Shown one piece after another: positions 41,481 to 49,654 of a stretch of 64,000 nt of DNA. The translations under genes were made by a program, and so were the position numbers. How positions within the stretch are numbered: position 1 is the first letter of the stretch; every line of letters starts with the position of its first letter. A model generated the notes under the pieces. The model made no database searches. It saw nothing but the letters and a program-made list of their open reading frames with translations, and had not been told where the DNA came from. The stretch comes from Alphaproteobacteria bacterium (GTDB lineage: Bacteria; Myxococcota_A; UBA796; UBA2385): contig JACKEY010000008.1 of NCBI GenBank assembly GCA_020632755.1, positions 1 through 64,000 on the forward strand. Direction: 5' to 3'.

Positions 41481-42571
41481 GCCCCGCGGTCCTCTACGTC
41501 GACGACGAGCAGAGCAACCTGACGGTGTTCGAGGCGGCGTTCATGGACCGCTTCCCCGTGCTGACGGCCAGCAACGGCCACGACGCCATCGAGCTGCTGC
41601 GTGCCCACGAGGTCGCCGTGCTGCTGGTCGATCAGCGCATGCCCGGCATGTCCGGCGTCGAGCTGCTGGCCCGCGCCCGCGAGGAGTTCCCCGACCCGGT
41701 CCGCATCCTGGTCACGGCCTACAGCAACCTGCCGGAAGCCATCGACGCCATCAACGAAGGCCACATCCGGCGCTACCTGCACAAGCCCTGGAACCACGAC
41801 GAGCTGCAGGCCACCCTGCTCGACGCCATCGAGGTCTACACGGTCCGCAAGCGGCTCGCGACGCTCGAGCAGCACATGCGCCAGGCCGAGCGGGTCTACG
41901 CCCTGGGGGTGGTCTCCGCCGGCGTCGCCCACGAGCTCCGCAACCCGCTGATGGTGCTGATGGGCCAGGTCGAGCTGGCCCGCGGCGACATCTCGGACCT
42001 GCCCCCGGTCGAGCGCAGCCGCGTCCTGCATCGACTCGAGGCCATCCACGACAACCTGGTGAGGGTGCGCGAGATCGTCGAGGGCATGAGCATGGCCCAC
42101 CGCCGCCGCGACGCCGAGCAGCAGGCCGACCTGACCGAGGTCGTGCGCCTGACGGTGCGCAGCCTGCAGTCCAGCCTGACCCACCGGGCCCGGACCGAGC
42201 AGTCGCTGGCGGCCCTTCCGCCGGTGCGCGGCTCCAGCACGCAGCTGGGCCAGGTGGTGCTCAACCTGCTGGTCAACGCCCTGCAGGCCCTGCCCGAGGA
42301 CCCGGGCCCCTCCGCCGACCACCGGGTCTCGATCACGGTGCGTCGGGAAGGCGACCACGCCTTGCTGGAAGTGGCCGACACGGGTCCAGGCATTCCCGCC
42401 GACGTGCAGCAGCGCATCTTCGACCCGTTCTTCACGACCAAGACCAGCGGCGGGACCGGGCTCGGCCTGGCGATCACCCGCCAGATCGTCGAAGAGCTGG
42501 GCGGCACGATCAGCCTGGACAGCGCGCCCGGGCACGGCACCCGGTTCCGGGTGGCGCTGCCGCTGGCCTGA
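41477..42571 (+). CDS. Response-regulator/histidine-kinase fusion
   Basis: 364 residues. N-terminal receiver (VLYVDDEQSNLTVFEAAF, Asp in VLLVDQRMPGMSG, Lys in YLHKPWNHDEL) followed by a short coiled coil and a histidine kinase (H-box VSAGVAHELRNPLMVLMGQ, N-box GQVVLNLLVNALQAL, G-boxes DTGPGIPADVQ and GGTGLGLAI). It has no membrane segment, so it probably takes its signal through the receiver from the upstream hybrid kinase. The receiver is of the RpfG/HupR type with QRMPGMSG. Confidence 0.88.
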   Translation: MSPAVLYVDDEQSNLTVFEAAFMDRFPVLTASNGHDAIELLRAHEVAVLLVDQRMPGMSGVELLARAREEFPDPVRILVTAYSNLPEAIDAINEGHIRRYLHKPWNHDELQATLLDAIEVYTVRKRLATLEQHMRQAERVYALGVVSAGVAHELRNPLMVLMGQVELARGDISDLPPVERSRVLHRLEAIHDNLVRVREIVEGMSMAHRRRDAEQQADLTEVVRLTVRSLQSSLTHRARTEQSLAALPPVRGSSTQLGQVVLNLLVNALQALPEDPGPSADHRVSITVRREGDHALLEVADTGPGIPADVQQRIFDPFFTTKTSGGTGLGLAITRQIVEELGGTISLDSAPGHGTRFRVALPLA

Positions 42572-42731
42572 GCGACCCGACCGCCACGTTCTGTCGCGGG
42601 ACGGCCTGGGCGCGCGAGGTCCGGACGTCGACTGCCACGCGGGGAGTCTACAGTACGCCCCTCCGGTCCGGTGGCGCCGCCCCTGTACCGGAACGAGCCA
42701 GCGCGCTAGGGCCGGACCCCCGAGGACCTCG

Positions 42732-44090
42732 ATGAACAAGCAGAACGCCCTGTCCGACTGGAGCCCCGACTCCTGGCGCAGCAAGCCGGCCGAGCAGCAG
42801 GTCGAGTACGACGACGACGCCGAGCTGCACGCCGCGCTGGACCAGATCCGCGTCTTCCCGCCCATCGTGACCAGCTGGGAGGTCGAGCGGCTGAAGAGCC
42901 AGCTGGCCGAGGTCGCCCGCGGCGAGCGCTTCCTGCTGCAGGGAGGCGACTGCAGCGAGCGGTTCAGCGACTGCCAGAGCCGGCTGGTCGACGCCAAGCT
43001 CAAGATCCTGCTCACGATGAGCGCGGTCCTGATGTACGGCGGCGGCAAGCAGGTCGTGCGCGTCGGCCGCATCGCCGGTCAGTACGCCAAGCCGCGCTCC
43101 TCGCCGACCGAGACCCGCGACGGCCAGACCCTGTGCAGCTTCCGCGGCGACCTGATCAACCGGACCGAGTTCACCCCGGAAGCCCGCCGCCCGGACCCCA
43201 GGCGCCTGGTCGAGGGCTACTCGCGGGCCAGCCTGACCCTCAACTTCATCCGCAGCCTGCTGTCCGGCGGCTTCGGCGACATCCACAACACCGACGCCTG
43301 GGACCTGTCCTTCATCGAGCACGCGGACCAGCCCCAGGAATACGAGCGCATCATCGACGGCATCCGGTCCGCCGTGCGCTTCCTGGACGCCAGCGTCGGT
43401 CGGACCCTGGGCGAGCTGCGGTCGCCGGACTTCTTCACCAGCCACGAAGGGCTGCACCTGGAGTTCGAGCAGGCCTGCACCGAGCTGCCCCCCCTGCGGG
43501 ACCGCTGGTACGACCTGTCCTGCCACCTGCCGTGGATCGGCAACCGGACCCGCGACCCCGGCGGCGCCCACATCGAGTTCTTCCGCGGCATCGCCAACCC
43601 CGTCGGCATCAAGCTCGGCCCCGGCATGGACCCCCAGGAGCTCGTCGCCCTGATGGACCGGCTGGACCCCGAGCGCGAGCCCGGCAAGCTGGTGCTCATC
43701 GTGCGCATGGGCGCCGACCGCGTGGCCGACGGCCTGCCGCCGCTGGTCGACGCGGTGATGCGCGCCGACCGCACGCCCGTCTGGTGCAGCGACCCGATGC
43801 ACGGCAACACCTACGCGACCGCCGACGGCGTGAAGACCCGGCACTTCGACGCCATCCTGCGCGAGCTCGAGCAGACCTTCGAGATCCACGCCGACTGCGG
43901 CAGCCACCTGGGCGGCGTGCACTTCGAGATGACCGGCCAGGACGTGACCGAGGTCGTCGGCGGCGCCCGCGGCCTGTCCGAGAAGGACCTGCACCGCTGC
44001 TACGACAGCGACGTGGATCCGCGGCTGAACTACGAGCAGGCGCTCGAGATGTCCCTGCTCATCGCCCACCGGATGCGGAGCGAGCGCTAA
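42732..44090 (+). CDS. aroF: Class II 3-deoxy-D-arabino-heptulosonate 7-phosphate synthase
   Basis: 452 residues, the full length of plant/mycobacterial-type DAHP synthases. It condenses phosphoenolpyruvate and erythrose 4-phosphate in the first step of the shikimate pathway. Signatures: LLQGGDCSERF, VVRVGRIAGQYAKPRSSP, RGDLINR, SHEGLHLEFEQA, GIANPVGIKLGPGM, VWCSDPMHGNTYAT, GGVHFEMTGQDVTE; the metal-binding Cys, His, Glu and Asp in these motifs are all present. TACAGT at 42649-42654 could be a promoter. The symbol is by function; class II enzymes have several names. Confidence 0.93.
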   Translation: MNKQNALSDWSPDSWRSKPAEQQVEYDDDAELHAALDQIRVFPPIVTSWEVERLKSQLAEVARGERFLLQGGDCSERFSDCQSRLVDAKLKILLTMSAVLMYGGGKQVVRVGRIAGQYAKPRSSPTETRDGQTLCSFRGDLINRTEFTPEARRPDPRRLVEGYSRASLTLNFIRSLLSGGFGDIHNTDAWDLSFIEHADQPQEYERIIDGIRSAVRFLDASVGRTLGELRSPDFFTSHEGLHLEFEQACTELPPLRDRWYDLSCHLPWIGNRTRDPGGAHIEFFRGIANPVGIKLGPGMDPQELVALMDRLDPEREPGKLVLIVRMGADRVADGLPPLVDAVMRADRTPVWCSDPMHGNTYATADGVKTRHFDAILRELEQTFEIHADCGSHLGGVHFEMTGQDVTEVVGGARGLSEKDLHRCYDSDVDPRLNYEQALEMSLLIAHRMRSER

Positions 44091-44093
44091 GGT
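44088..44093 (+). promoter_or_regulatory. -10-like TAAGGT overlapping the DAHP synthase stop
   Basis: TAAGGT begins with the TAA stop codon of the DAHP synthase gene and is followed by 7 nt (CCGGGCC) and the ATG of the next gene. The arrangement matches the leaderless pattern seen at several other lipoprotein genes in the window. Confidence 0.45.
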
Positions 44094-44100
44094 CCGGGCC

Positions 44101-44982
44101 ATGGCCCCCCTGCTGCTGCTGCTGCTGTCCTGTGGAGGAGGCTCGCCTCCGGGCGAGGCAGCTCCGGGCGAGGCGCCTCCGGACGAGGCGGCCCCCGACG
44201 AGGCGCCCTCGGAAGGCGCCGACGACCCCAACGCGATGGACGTCGGCGACCCGCACGCCCCTCCTCCCTCCGACGGCCCCTTCCAGCCCCTGGCCGACCA
44301 CGGCGGCTGGTCCGACCCCGGCTTCGCGGCGCAGGACGACCCCTGCCCCGCCGACATGGTCGCGGTGCCGGCCGGCGCCTTCCTGTCCGGCGCCACCCCC
44401 GAGCAGGTCGAGATGGCCCCCGGCTGGCCCGATCCCGAGATGTATCCGCGGGCCCGCGAGGCGCGACGCACCGGGGCCTACTGCATCGACCGCCACGAGT
44501 TCCCCAACGTCGCGGGGCAGCCGCCGACGGTGTGGGTGGGCTGGCTGCAGGCCAAGGAGGCCTGCCGGCTGCGGGGCCGGCGGCTGTGCACCGAGGACGA
44601 GTGGGCGCGGGCCTGCGGTGGGGACGAGGGCTGGCGCTTCCCCTACGGCGACGAGCGCGTCGAGGGCCGGTGCAACGACGCGGTCGAGCCGATGGGCGAC
44701 AGCCGCCAGGTCTGGCCGATCGGCGAGGACCACGGCTGCGTGAGCCCCTACGGCGCCTGGGACATGGACGGCAACGTCAGCGAGTTCGTCGACGCGGTGC
44801 ACGACGCCGACCCCGAGCACCTGCGCGTGCTGCGGGGCGGCACCATGTGGATCGCGGTCTACGGGCGCGGCTGCATGGCGCGGCACGCCCACAACCAGGA
44901 CGGGCCGACCCACGGCGACGACGGCTTCCGCTGCTGTGTCGACGCGAGAACATCGACCGGCACTACATCTCCAGGAAATTGA
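44101..44982 (+). CDS. FGE/SUMF1-domain lipoprotein
   Basis: 293 residues. The signal is a bare Leu run with lipobox LLLSC. An about 60-residue linker of PGEA/PDEA repeats follows, then a formylglycine-generating-enzyme-like domain (DMVAVPAGAFLSG, YCIDRHEFPN, EACRLRGRRLCTEDEWARACGG, FPYGDERVEGRCND, WDMDGNVSEFVD, LRGGTMW, GFRCCVD). The copper-binding cysteine pair of true FGE cannot be confirmed. Secreted SUMF1-like domains often serve as binding modules. The gene starts 10 bp after the DAHP synthase stop. Confidence 0.8.
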   Translation: MAPLLLLLLSCGGGSPPGEAAPGEAPPDEAAPDEAPSEGADDPNAMDVGDPHAPPPSDGPFQPLADHGGWSDPGFAAQDDPCPADMVAVPAGAFLSGATPEQVEMAPGWPDPEMYPRAREARRTGAYCIDRHEFPNVAGQPPTVWVGWLQAKEACRLRGRRLCTEDEWARACGGDEGWRFPYGDERVEGRCNDAVEPMGDSRQVWPIGEDHGCVSPYGAWDMDGNVSEFVDAVHDADPEHLRVLRGGTMWIAVYGRGCMARHAHNQDGPTHGDDGFRCCVDARTSTGTTSPGN

Positions 44983-45087
44983 GGGCGCGGCGGTAACGGC
45001 GGGCCGGACGGCCCCTTGGTCTGTCTGTGCACGGGGAGGCGGCTCCCCCCGGCACCCCTCCCGGCATCGACCGGACTGGAGACAGCC

Positions 45088-45870
45088 ATGACCCTCAGCC
45101 TGATCACCTCCCTGGCCTTCGTGACCACCGCCCAGGCCAACGCGGACCTGGCCACCACCCTGTCGGTGCCCGCCGGCACCGTCGTCTACGACGACACCAC
45201 GGTCCAGGTCACCGTCGAGAACATCGGCCGCAAGACCGCCGACGGCGTCGCGCTGGTCATCGACCTGCCCGAGACCCACACCAGCCCCACGGTGCACGTC
45301 ATGGGCGAGCTGTCCGCGGTCGACAGCCGCTGCGCGCTGGCCGGGACGAGCCTGGAGTGCGACCTGGGCCGGCTGACCCGCGGGGCCAGCACCACCGTGT
45401 CCTTCGACATCGCCCTGCCGTGGTCCGCCGAGCCGCTGGAGTTCGAGGCCACCGCGTCGACCCGCAGCCGCGAGCGGGCGCTCGGCAACAACGCCGACGC
45501 CGACGCCGCCAGCCAGGTGTACATCGACGCCCCCCTGTCGGGCCCCCACGACATGGAGATGTGGCACTGCACCGGGACCGACCTCATCTCGTTCTACGAG
45601 TGCACGCTGTACCCCTCGTCCCTGTCCAGCCACTTCGTCACCTTCGAAGCCGACGGCAGCATCACCTTCCCCCCCTTCCTGCCCCCCGGCTACAGCGGCC
45701 GCTGGGAACAGGACAGCGACGACCACCTGTGGTTCGAGTACACCTTCGACAGCGTCGTGGTGGCCGTCTTCGAGGGCAACGGCGTGTCGGGCAGCTGCTT
45801 CGAGGGCGTCACCGAGTTCCCCTACAGCAGCTACGACATGGTCAGCGGCTACGAGGTCTGTGTGAAGTGA
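45088..45870 (+). CDS. Exported protein with DUF11/CARDB-like domain
   Basis: 260 residues. Signal peptide MTLSLITSLAFVTTAQA (cleavage after AQA). The first mature domain (ADLATTLSVPAGTVVYDDTTVQVTVENIGRKTADGVALVIDLPE...CDLGRLTRGASTTVSFDI) is an immunoglobulin-like DUF11/CARDB fold. The second part has four cysteines and aromatic repeats (YECTLYPSSLSSHFVTF, FPPFLPPGYSGRWEQDSDDHLWFEYTF). GGAGAC precedes the ATG. Surface or adhesion role is inferred from the fold only. Confidence 0.75.
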   Translation: MTLSLITSLAFVTTAQANADLATTLSVPAGTVVYDDTTVQVTVENIGRKTADGVALVIDLPETHTSPTVHVMGELSAVDSRCALAGTSLECDLGRLTRGASTTVSFDIALPWSAEPLEFEATASTRSRERALGNNADADAASQVYIDAPLSGPHDMEMWHCTGTDLISFYECTLYPSSLSSHFVTFEADGSITFPPFLPPGYSGRWEQDSDDHLWFEYTFDSVVVAVFEGNGVSGSCFEGVTEFPYSSYDMVSGYEVCVK

Positions 45871-45940
45871 ACACACGCCCTGCGTGACTTGCGGTGACAC
45901 CTCGACCCCCGGTAGGCTGATCCCAGCCCCGGGGGTCCCG

Positions 45941-47836
45941 GTGGTGAACAACACCGGTCATAGCCCGGTCTTGAAGAAGGACCTGGGCAGTCGAGAGGTC
46001 TTCAGCATCGCTGCGGGTGCGATGATCTCGTCGGGTCTGTTCGTACTTCCGGGCGTGTTGTACGAGATGACCGGACCGTCCGCGTGGATCGCCTACCTGG
46101 TCGCGGCGGTGCTGGTTGGACCGGCGGTGGTGGGCAAGGCAGAGCTCGGCACCGCCATGCCCAAGGCCGGCGGGACCTACTACTTCGTGGACCGGGCCCT
46201 CGGTCCGGCCATGGGCACCCTGGGCGGCTTCGCGGCATGGTTCAGCCTGTCGCTGAAGACCGCCTTCGCCCTGTTCGGGGTGGGCGCCTTCTTCCTGCTG
46301 CTGCAGCCGCTGGCCGACGACCGGACCGTCAAGGGCATCGCCATCGCCGTGACCATCGGCGCGACCCTGCTCAACATGGTCGGCGTGAAGTCGGCCGCCC
46401 GGGTGCAGAACGCCATGGTGCTGGCGCTGTTGGTGATCCTGACCGGCTTCGTGCTGGTGGCCCTGCCCCACGTCGAGCCCGATCACCTGCGACAGCCGCT
46501 GCCCCACGGGCTCGGCGGCCTGGCCCTGGCCACGGGCACGGCCTTCGTGTCCTTCGGCGGCGTGACCAAGGCCGCCGCCCTGGCCGAAGAGATGGCCGAC
46601 CCCGGAAAGGTGCTGCCCCGCGCCATGTTCCTGGCCTTCGGCGTCGTGACCCTGCTCTACGTGCTGGTCGTGGCCGTCACCATCGGCGTGCTGGGGCCCG
46701 CCATGGGCGGTGACCTGAACCCCGTCGCCCACGCCGCGCAGCAGGCCGTCGGCACGCCCGGGCTGGTGATCCTGTCCGCCGCGGCGCTCACGGCCTACCT
46801 GACGACCGGCAACGCCGGCGTGATGGCCGCCAGCCGCATGCCCATGGCGATGAGCCGGGACGACCTGCTGCCGCGCCGGCTGGCCCGGGTGCACCCGCGG
46901 CTCGGCACTCCCACCTGGGCGGTGGCCTTCACCGGCATGCTGATGGTGGGCGCCATCGCCTTCCTGGACCTGGAGACCCTGGTCAAGACGGCCTCGGTCA
47001 TGATGATCCTGCTGTTCCTGGCCGTGAACGTCGCCGTCATCGTGATGCGCGAGAGCAAGGTCGAGTTCTACCGGCCGACCATCCGCGTGCCACTGTACCC
47101 GCTCACGCCGATCGTCGGGATCGTCGCCTACGCCGCCTTGTCCTTCAAGCTGGGGCTGCAGCCGATGCTGCTGGCGGGCGGCTTCCTGCTGGCGGGCTTC
47201 GTCTGGTACCTGCTCTACGCCCGGGTCCGGGTCCAGCGGGAGAGCGCCATGCTGCACATCGTCGGCCAGGTGGCCAACGAGGCCGACGACGACATCGTCG
47301 GGCTCGAGGCCGAGCTGCGCGGCGTGCTGCGGGATCGCGACGGGCTCGAAGCCGACGAGTTCGACGAGCTGGTCCACGACGCCCTGGTCGAGGACCACGA
47401 CCAGCTGAGCCTGCCGTGCCTGGCCGCGGTGGTCGGCGACGCCGTCGGCCCCGCCGTGGGCATGGACACCGCCGAGGTGCGCGACTTCATCCTGCGCCGC
47501 GAGCACAAGGCCAGCTCGATCCTGGTGCCCGGCATGGCCGCCATCCTGCTCAAGGCGCCGGGCGAGGGCCGGTCGCAGATGCTGCTGCTGCGCTGCCGCG
47601 AGGGCATCGACTGGCCCGGCGAGCACGACCCCGTGCACGCCATCGCCGTGCTGGCCACCAGCAAGGACCGCCGCCACCAGCGGCTGCGGGTCCTGACCTG
47701 CCTGGCCCAGATCGCCTACGACCCGGACTTCGGCCCGCGGTGGATGCGCGTGCGCGACCGGGCCAGCCTGGTCGAGCTGCTCAGCATGGGCAAGCGCCAC
47801 CGCGACCAGGTCTGCTCCCGCTTTCCCACACCCTGA
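45941..47836 (+). CDS. APC-family amino acid/polyamine permease with degenerate EIIA-like C-terminal domain
   Basis: 631 residues from GTG 45941; a GTG 57 nt upstream would overlap the promoter-like TAGGCT (45913-45918). Twelve membrane helices in about 20-430, starting SREVFSIAAGAMISSGLFVLPG, the substrate-binding unwound helix 1 of APC transporters. The soluble tail (about 450-620) matches the PTS EIIA type-2 fold (FILRREHKASSILVPGMAAILLKAP, IDWPGEHDPVHAIAVLATSKDRRHQRLRVLTCLAQIA). Where EIIA proteins have the phosphorylated His in a PH motif, this has PG, so the domain is probably a phosphorylation-dead regulatory module. Confidence 0.82.
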   Translation: MVNNTGHSPVLKKDLGSREVFSIAAGAMISSGLFVLPGVLYEMTGPSAWIAYLVAAVLVGPAVVGKAELGTAMPKAGGTYYFVDRALGPAMGTLGGFAAWFSLSLKTAFALFGVGAFFLLLQPLADDRTVKGIAIAVTIGATLLNMVGVKSAARVQNAMVLALLVILTGFVLVALPHVEPDHLRQPLPHGLGGLALATGTAFVSFGGVTKAAALAEEMADPGKVLPRAMFLAFGVVTLLYVLVVAVTIGVLGPAMGGDLNPVAHAAQQAVGTPGLVILSAAALTAYLTTGNAGVMAASRMPMAMSRDDLLPRRLARVHPRLGTPTWAVAFTGMLMVGAIAFLDLETLVKTASVMMILLFLAVNVAVIVMRESKVEFYRPTIRVPLYPLTPIVGIVAYAALSFKLGLQPMLLAGGFLLAGFVWYLLYARVRVQRESAMLHIVGQVANEADDDIVGLEAELRGVLRDRDGLEADEFDELVHDALVEDHDQLSLPCLAAVVGDAVGPAVGMDTAEVRDFILRREHKASSILVPGMAAILLKAPGEGRSQMLLLRCREGIDWPGEHDPVHAIAVLATSKDRRHQRLRVLTCLAQIAYDPDFGPRWMRVRDRASLVELLSMGKRHRDQVCSRFPTP

Positions 47837-47872
47837 CGGCAGCCGCCCCGCGTGGGCGCGCACCCCACCGGC

Positions 47873-49096
47873 TCAGAGCCACTCGCCCACGAAGGCGCGG
47901 GTCCGCGCGCGGCCCTCGGCGTCGAAGCCGTAGGGGATCCGCAGGGTGGGCGGCACGCCGCCCGTCCGCTCGCAGACCGGATCGCCGGGACCAAGCCCCT
48001 CCGGAAAGGCGTACAGGCAGGGCCACAGGGGCGCGAGCTCGGGCACGGTCTCGTCGATGATCTGCACCTCTTCGGGGCCGACCCGCTGCACGTTCAGGAA
48101 GCGGTCGGCCACGGCGTCGACCACGACGGCATCGACGTCCTGCCAGGCCGACAGCAGCACGGCGTGCACCGCCCCCCCGGAGTGCCCGACGACGGCGGTC
48201 CCGGGCCCGACCGTGCCGTCGGCTCGCAACAGGTCGAGCAGGGACAGGGCCAGCGCCGCCTCGTGCTGGTGCACGCCCGCCAGGGACAGCCCGGCGCAGC
48301 GCAGGGCCACGACGGCGTCGGCTTCCTGGACGCTGGCGCTGTAGGCCCGGAAGCCCGGCACCAGCACCGCGTAGCCGGCGGCGGCCAGCTCCCGGCCACC
48401 GCGCAGCTCGATGGCGTCGTCGATCTGCCCGCCGCGGTCCGGCAGGTGTCCGCCCAGGAACAGGACGGCGGGGGGCGAGGGGCGGTCGCGGGGGAGGAGG
48501 AGCCGCGCCGGGAAGCGCCCGACGGCCGGGTCGTCGAACACGATCTCCCGCTCCAGCACGGCGCCACCGCGGGTCACGGGGTCGGCTGCGCGCTCGATGA
48601 CGGGGCCGAGCTCGGCGACCGGGTCCCGGACAGCGGTTCCGGGCTCGAGCACCAGGGGCAGCTGGGCGAGCACGTCCAGCCGTAGGGCGGTCCGCACCTG
48701 CTCGGACAGGGAGACCGCGTCGATGGCAGCCGGCGGCCTGATGCCGGCGCCCAGGATGCGGTCCCGCGCGGCGAGCAGCTCCTCGGCGCCGGTGGCCACG
48801 CAGGTCTCGTAGGCGGCAGGGTCGCGGCGGGAGCGGGCACGCGCCAGGTCCAGGTAGGCGTCGTTGCAGTCGCGGGGGAGGGGCTCGCCGCTGCGACAGC
48901 TCCAGCGGGGGGCGGTGTCCACCTCGCGCACCCGGATGGGGGAGGCGAAGGGCCGGGTCCCGGCCGCCGGCGCCTCGTCGGAGAGGGCCTCGCCCGAGGA
49001 CGCCTCTCCCGAGGCCGGCGCCGGGCCTCCTCCTCCCCCACAGCCCGACAGCACCGCCCAGAGCGCGACCCGCGACAGGCCGCCCGGGCCGATCAG
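47873..49096 (-). CDS. Alpha/beta-hydrolase-like lipoprotein, apparent CTG start
   Basis: About 407 residues. The frame has a lipoprotein signal (LSRVALWAVLSGC), a Glu/Ala/Ser linker and an alpha/beta hydrolase: FLGGHLPDRGG near the oxyanion hole, the nucleophile elbow GTAVVGHSGGAVHAV (GHSGG), and DAVVVDAVADRFLNV downstream. No ATG, GTG or TTG lies near the signal peptide. CTG at 49096 overlaps the stop of the selenoprotein gene as CTGA, in the same style as the ATGA/GTGA junctions elsewhere here. An alternative CTG 18 nt further in gives MSRVALWAVLSGC. It follows selenoprotein B in one transcription unit. Confidence 0.72.
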   Translation of the reverse strand: MIGPGGLSRVALWAVLSGCGGGGGPAPASGEASSGEALSDEAPAAGTRPFASPIRVREVDTAPRWSCRSGEPLPRDCNDAYLDLARARSRRDPAAYETCVATGAEELLAARDRILGAGIRPPAAIDAVSLSEQVRTALRLDVLAQLPLVLEPGTAVRDPVAELGPVIERAADPVTRGGAVLEREIVFDDPAVGRFPARLLLPRDRPSPPAVLFLGGHLPDRGGQIDDAIELRGGRELAAAGYAVLVPGFRAYSASVQEADAVVALRCAGLSLAGVHQHEAALALSLLDLLRADGTVGPGTAVVGHSGGAVHAVLLSAWQDVDAVVVDAVADRFLNVQRVGPEEVQIIDETVPELAPLWPCLYAFPEGLGPGDPVCERTGGVPPTLRIPYGFDAEGRARTRAFVGEWL

Positions 49097-49581
49097 GGGA
49101 GCGCCTGGTCGAACAGGGACCGGGCCAGGTCCTGGTTGTCCGGATCGGCCAGGTCGTGCTCGGTGAGGTTGATGACGTCGACGATGTCGCCTTCGGGGGT
49201 CAGCACGAACAGGTCGCGCCACTCCGCCTGCCAGGCGCCCCATGCGTCGATGTCGGTGGTGTCCTGGAGCACGCCCAGGTCTCCTTCGGCGGCGATCGCC
49301 GGGATGCCCGCTTCGTAGCCCGCGCCGTTGACGGCGAAGATCACGAGCTCGGCGGTGTCGTACTCGGCCTGCAGGGTGTCGAGGTAGCCGAACTGGCTAC
49401 GGCAGTACCCTCACGTCGCGTGTGTGAAGTACCAGGCGGTGGCGGCGTCGCCGACCTGGCCCAGGGTCACCTGGTCGCCGTAGGTGACCGAGTTGGGGTT
49501 CACGTCCTCGAGCGAGATGTCGAGGGGGACCGAGTCGGGGGGGCCCGCCTTGCAGGCGAGCAGCAGCACGAGCGGGGTCAT
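49093..49581 (-). CDS. Predicted selenoprotein B: secreted thioredoxin-like lipoprotein, in-frame UGA = Sec57
   Basis: From ATG 49581 (GGAGG 5 bp upstream) the frame runs to 49093 with one in-frame TGA at 49411-49413. Read as Sec it gives 162 residues: lipobox LLLAC, a short linker, WYFTHAT-U-GYC-RSQFGYLDTLQAEY, then a thioredoxin-like continuation (ELVIFAVNGAGYEAG...WRDLFVLTPEGDIVDVINLTEHDLADPDNQDLARSLF). The region around the UGA is nearly identical to gene A in both protein and DNA (CACGCGACGTGA shared), and the parts beyond it align too (NLTEHxLAD). A hairpin starts 10 nt after the UGA. The UGYC motif predicts a redox-active selenenylsulfide. Confidence 0.87.
49384..49400 (-). promoter_or_regulatory. 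Candidate bacterial SECIS element, gene B
   Basis: Coding strand GTAGCC-AGTTC-GGCTAC: 6-bp stem, 5-nt loop with G as the second base, stem start 10 nt and loop 16 nt after the UGA. Same position as in gene A; the stem sequence is shared (GTAGCC/GGCTAC) although the loops differ. Confidence 0.78.
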
Positions 49582-49654
49582 GGCGCCTCCGTGGAGCCGG
49601 CTTCCTATCATGGCCCGCGGCGCCGGCGCCCGGGTCGGCGACCCGGCAGGCCCG

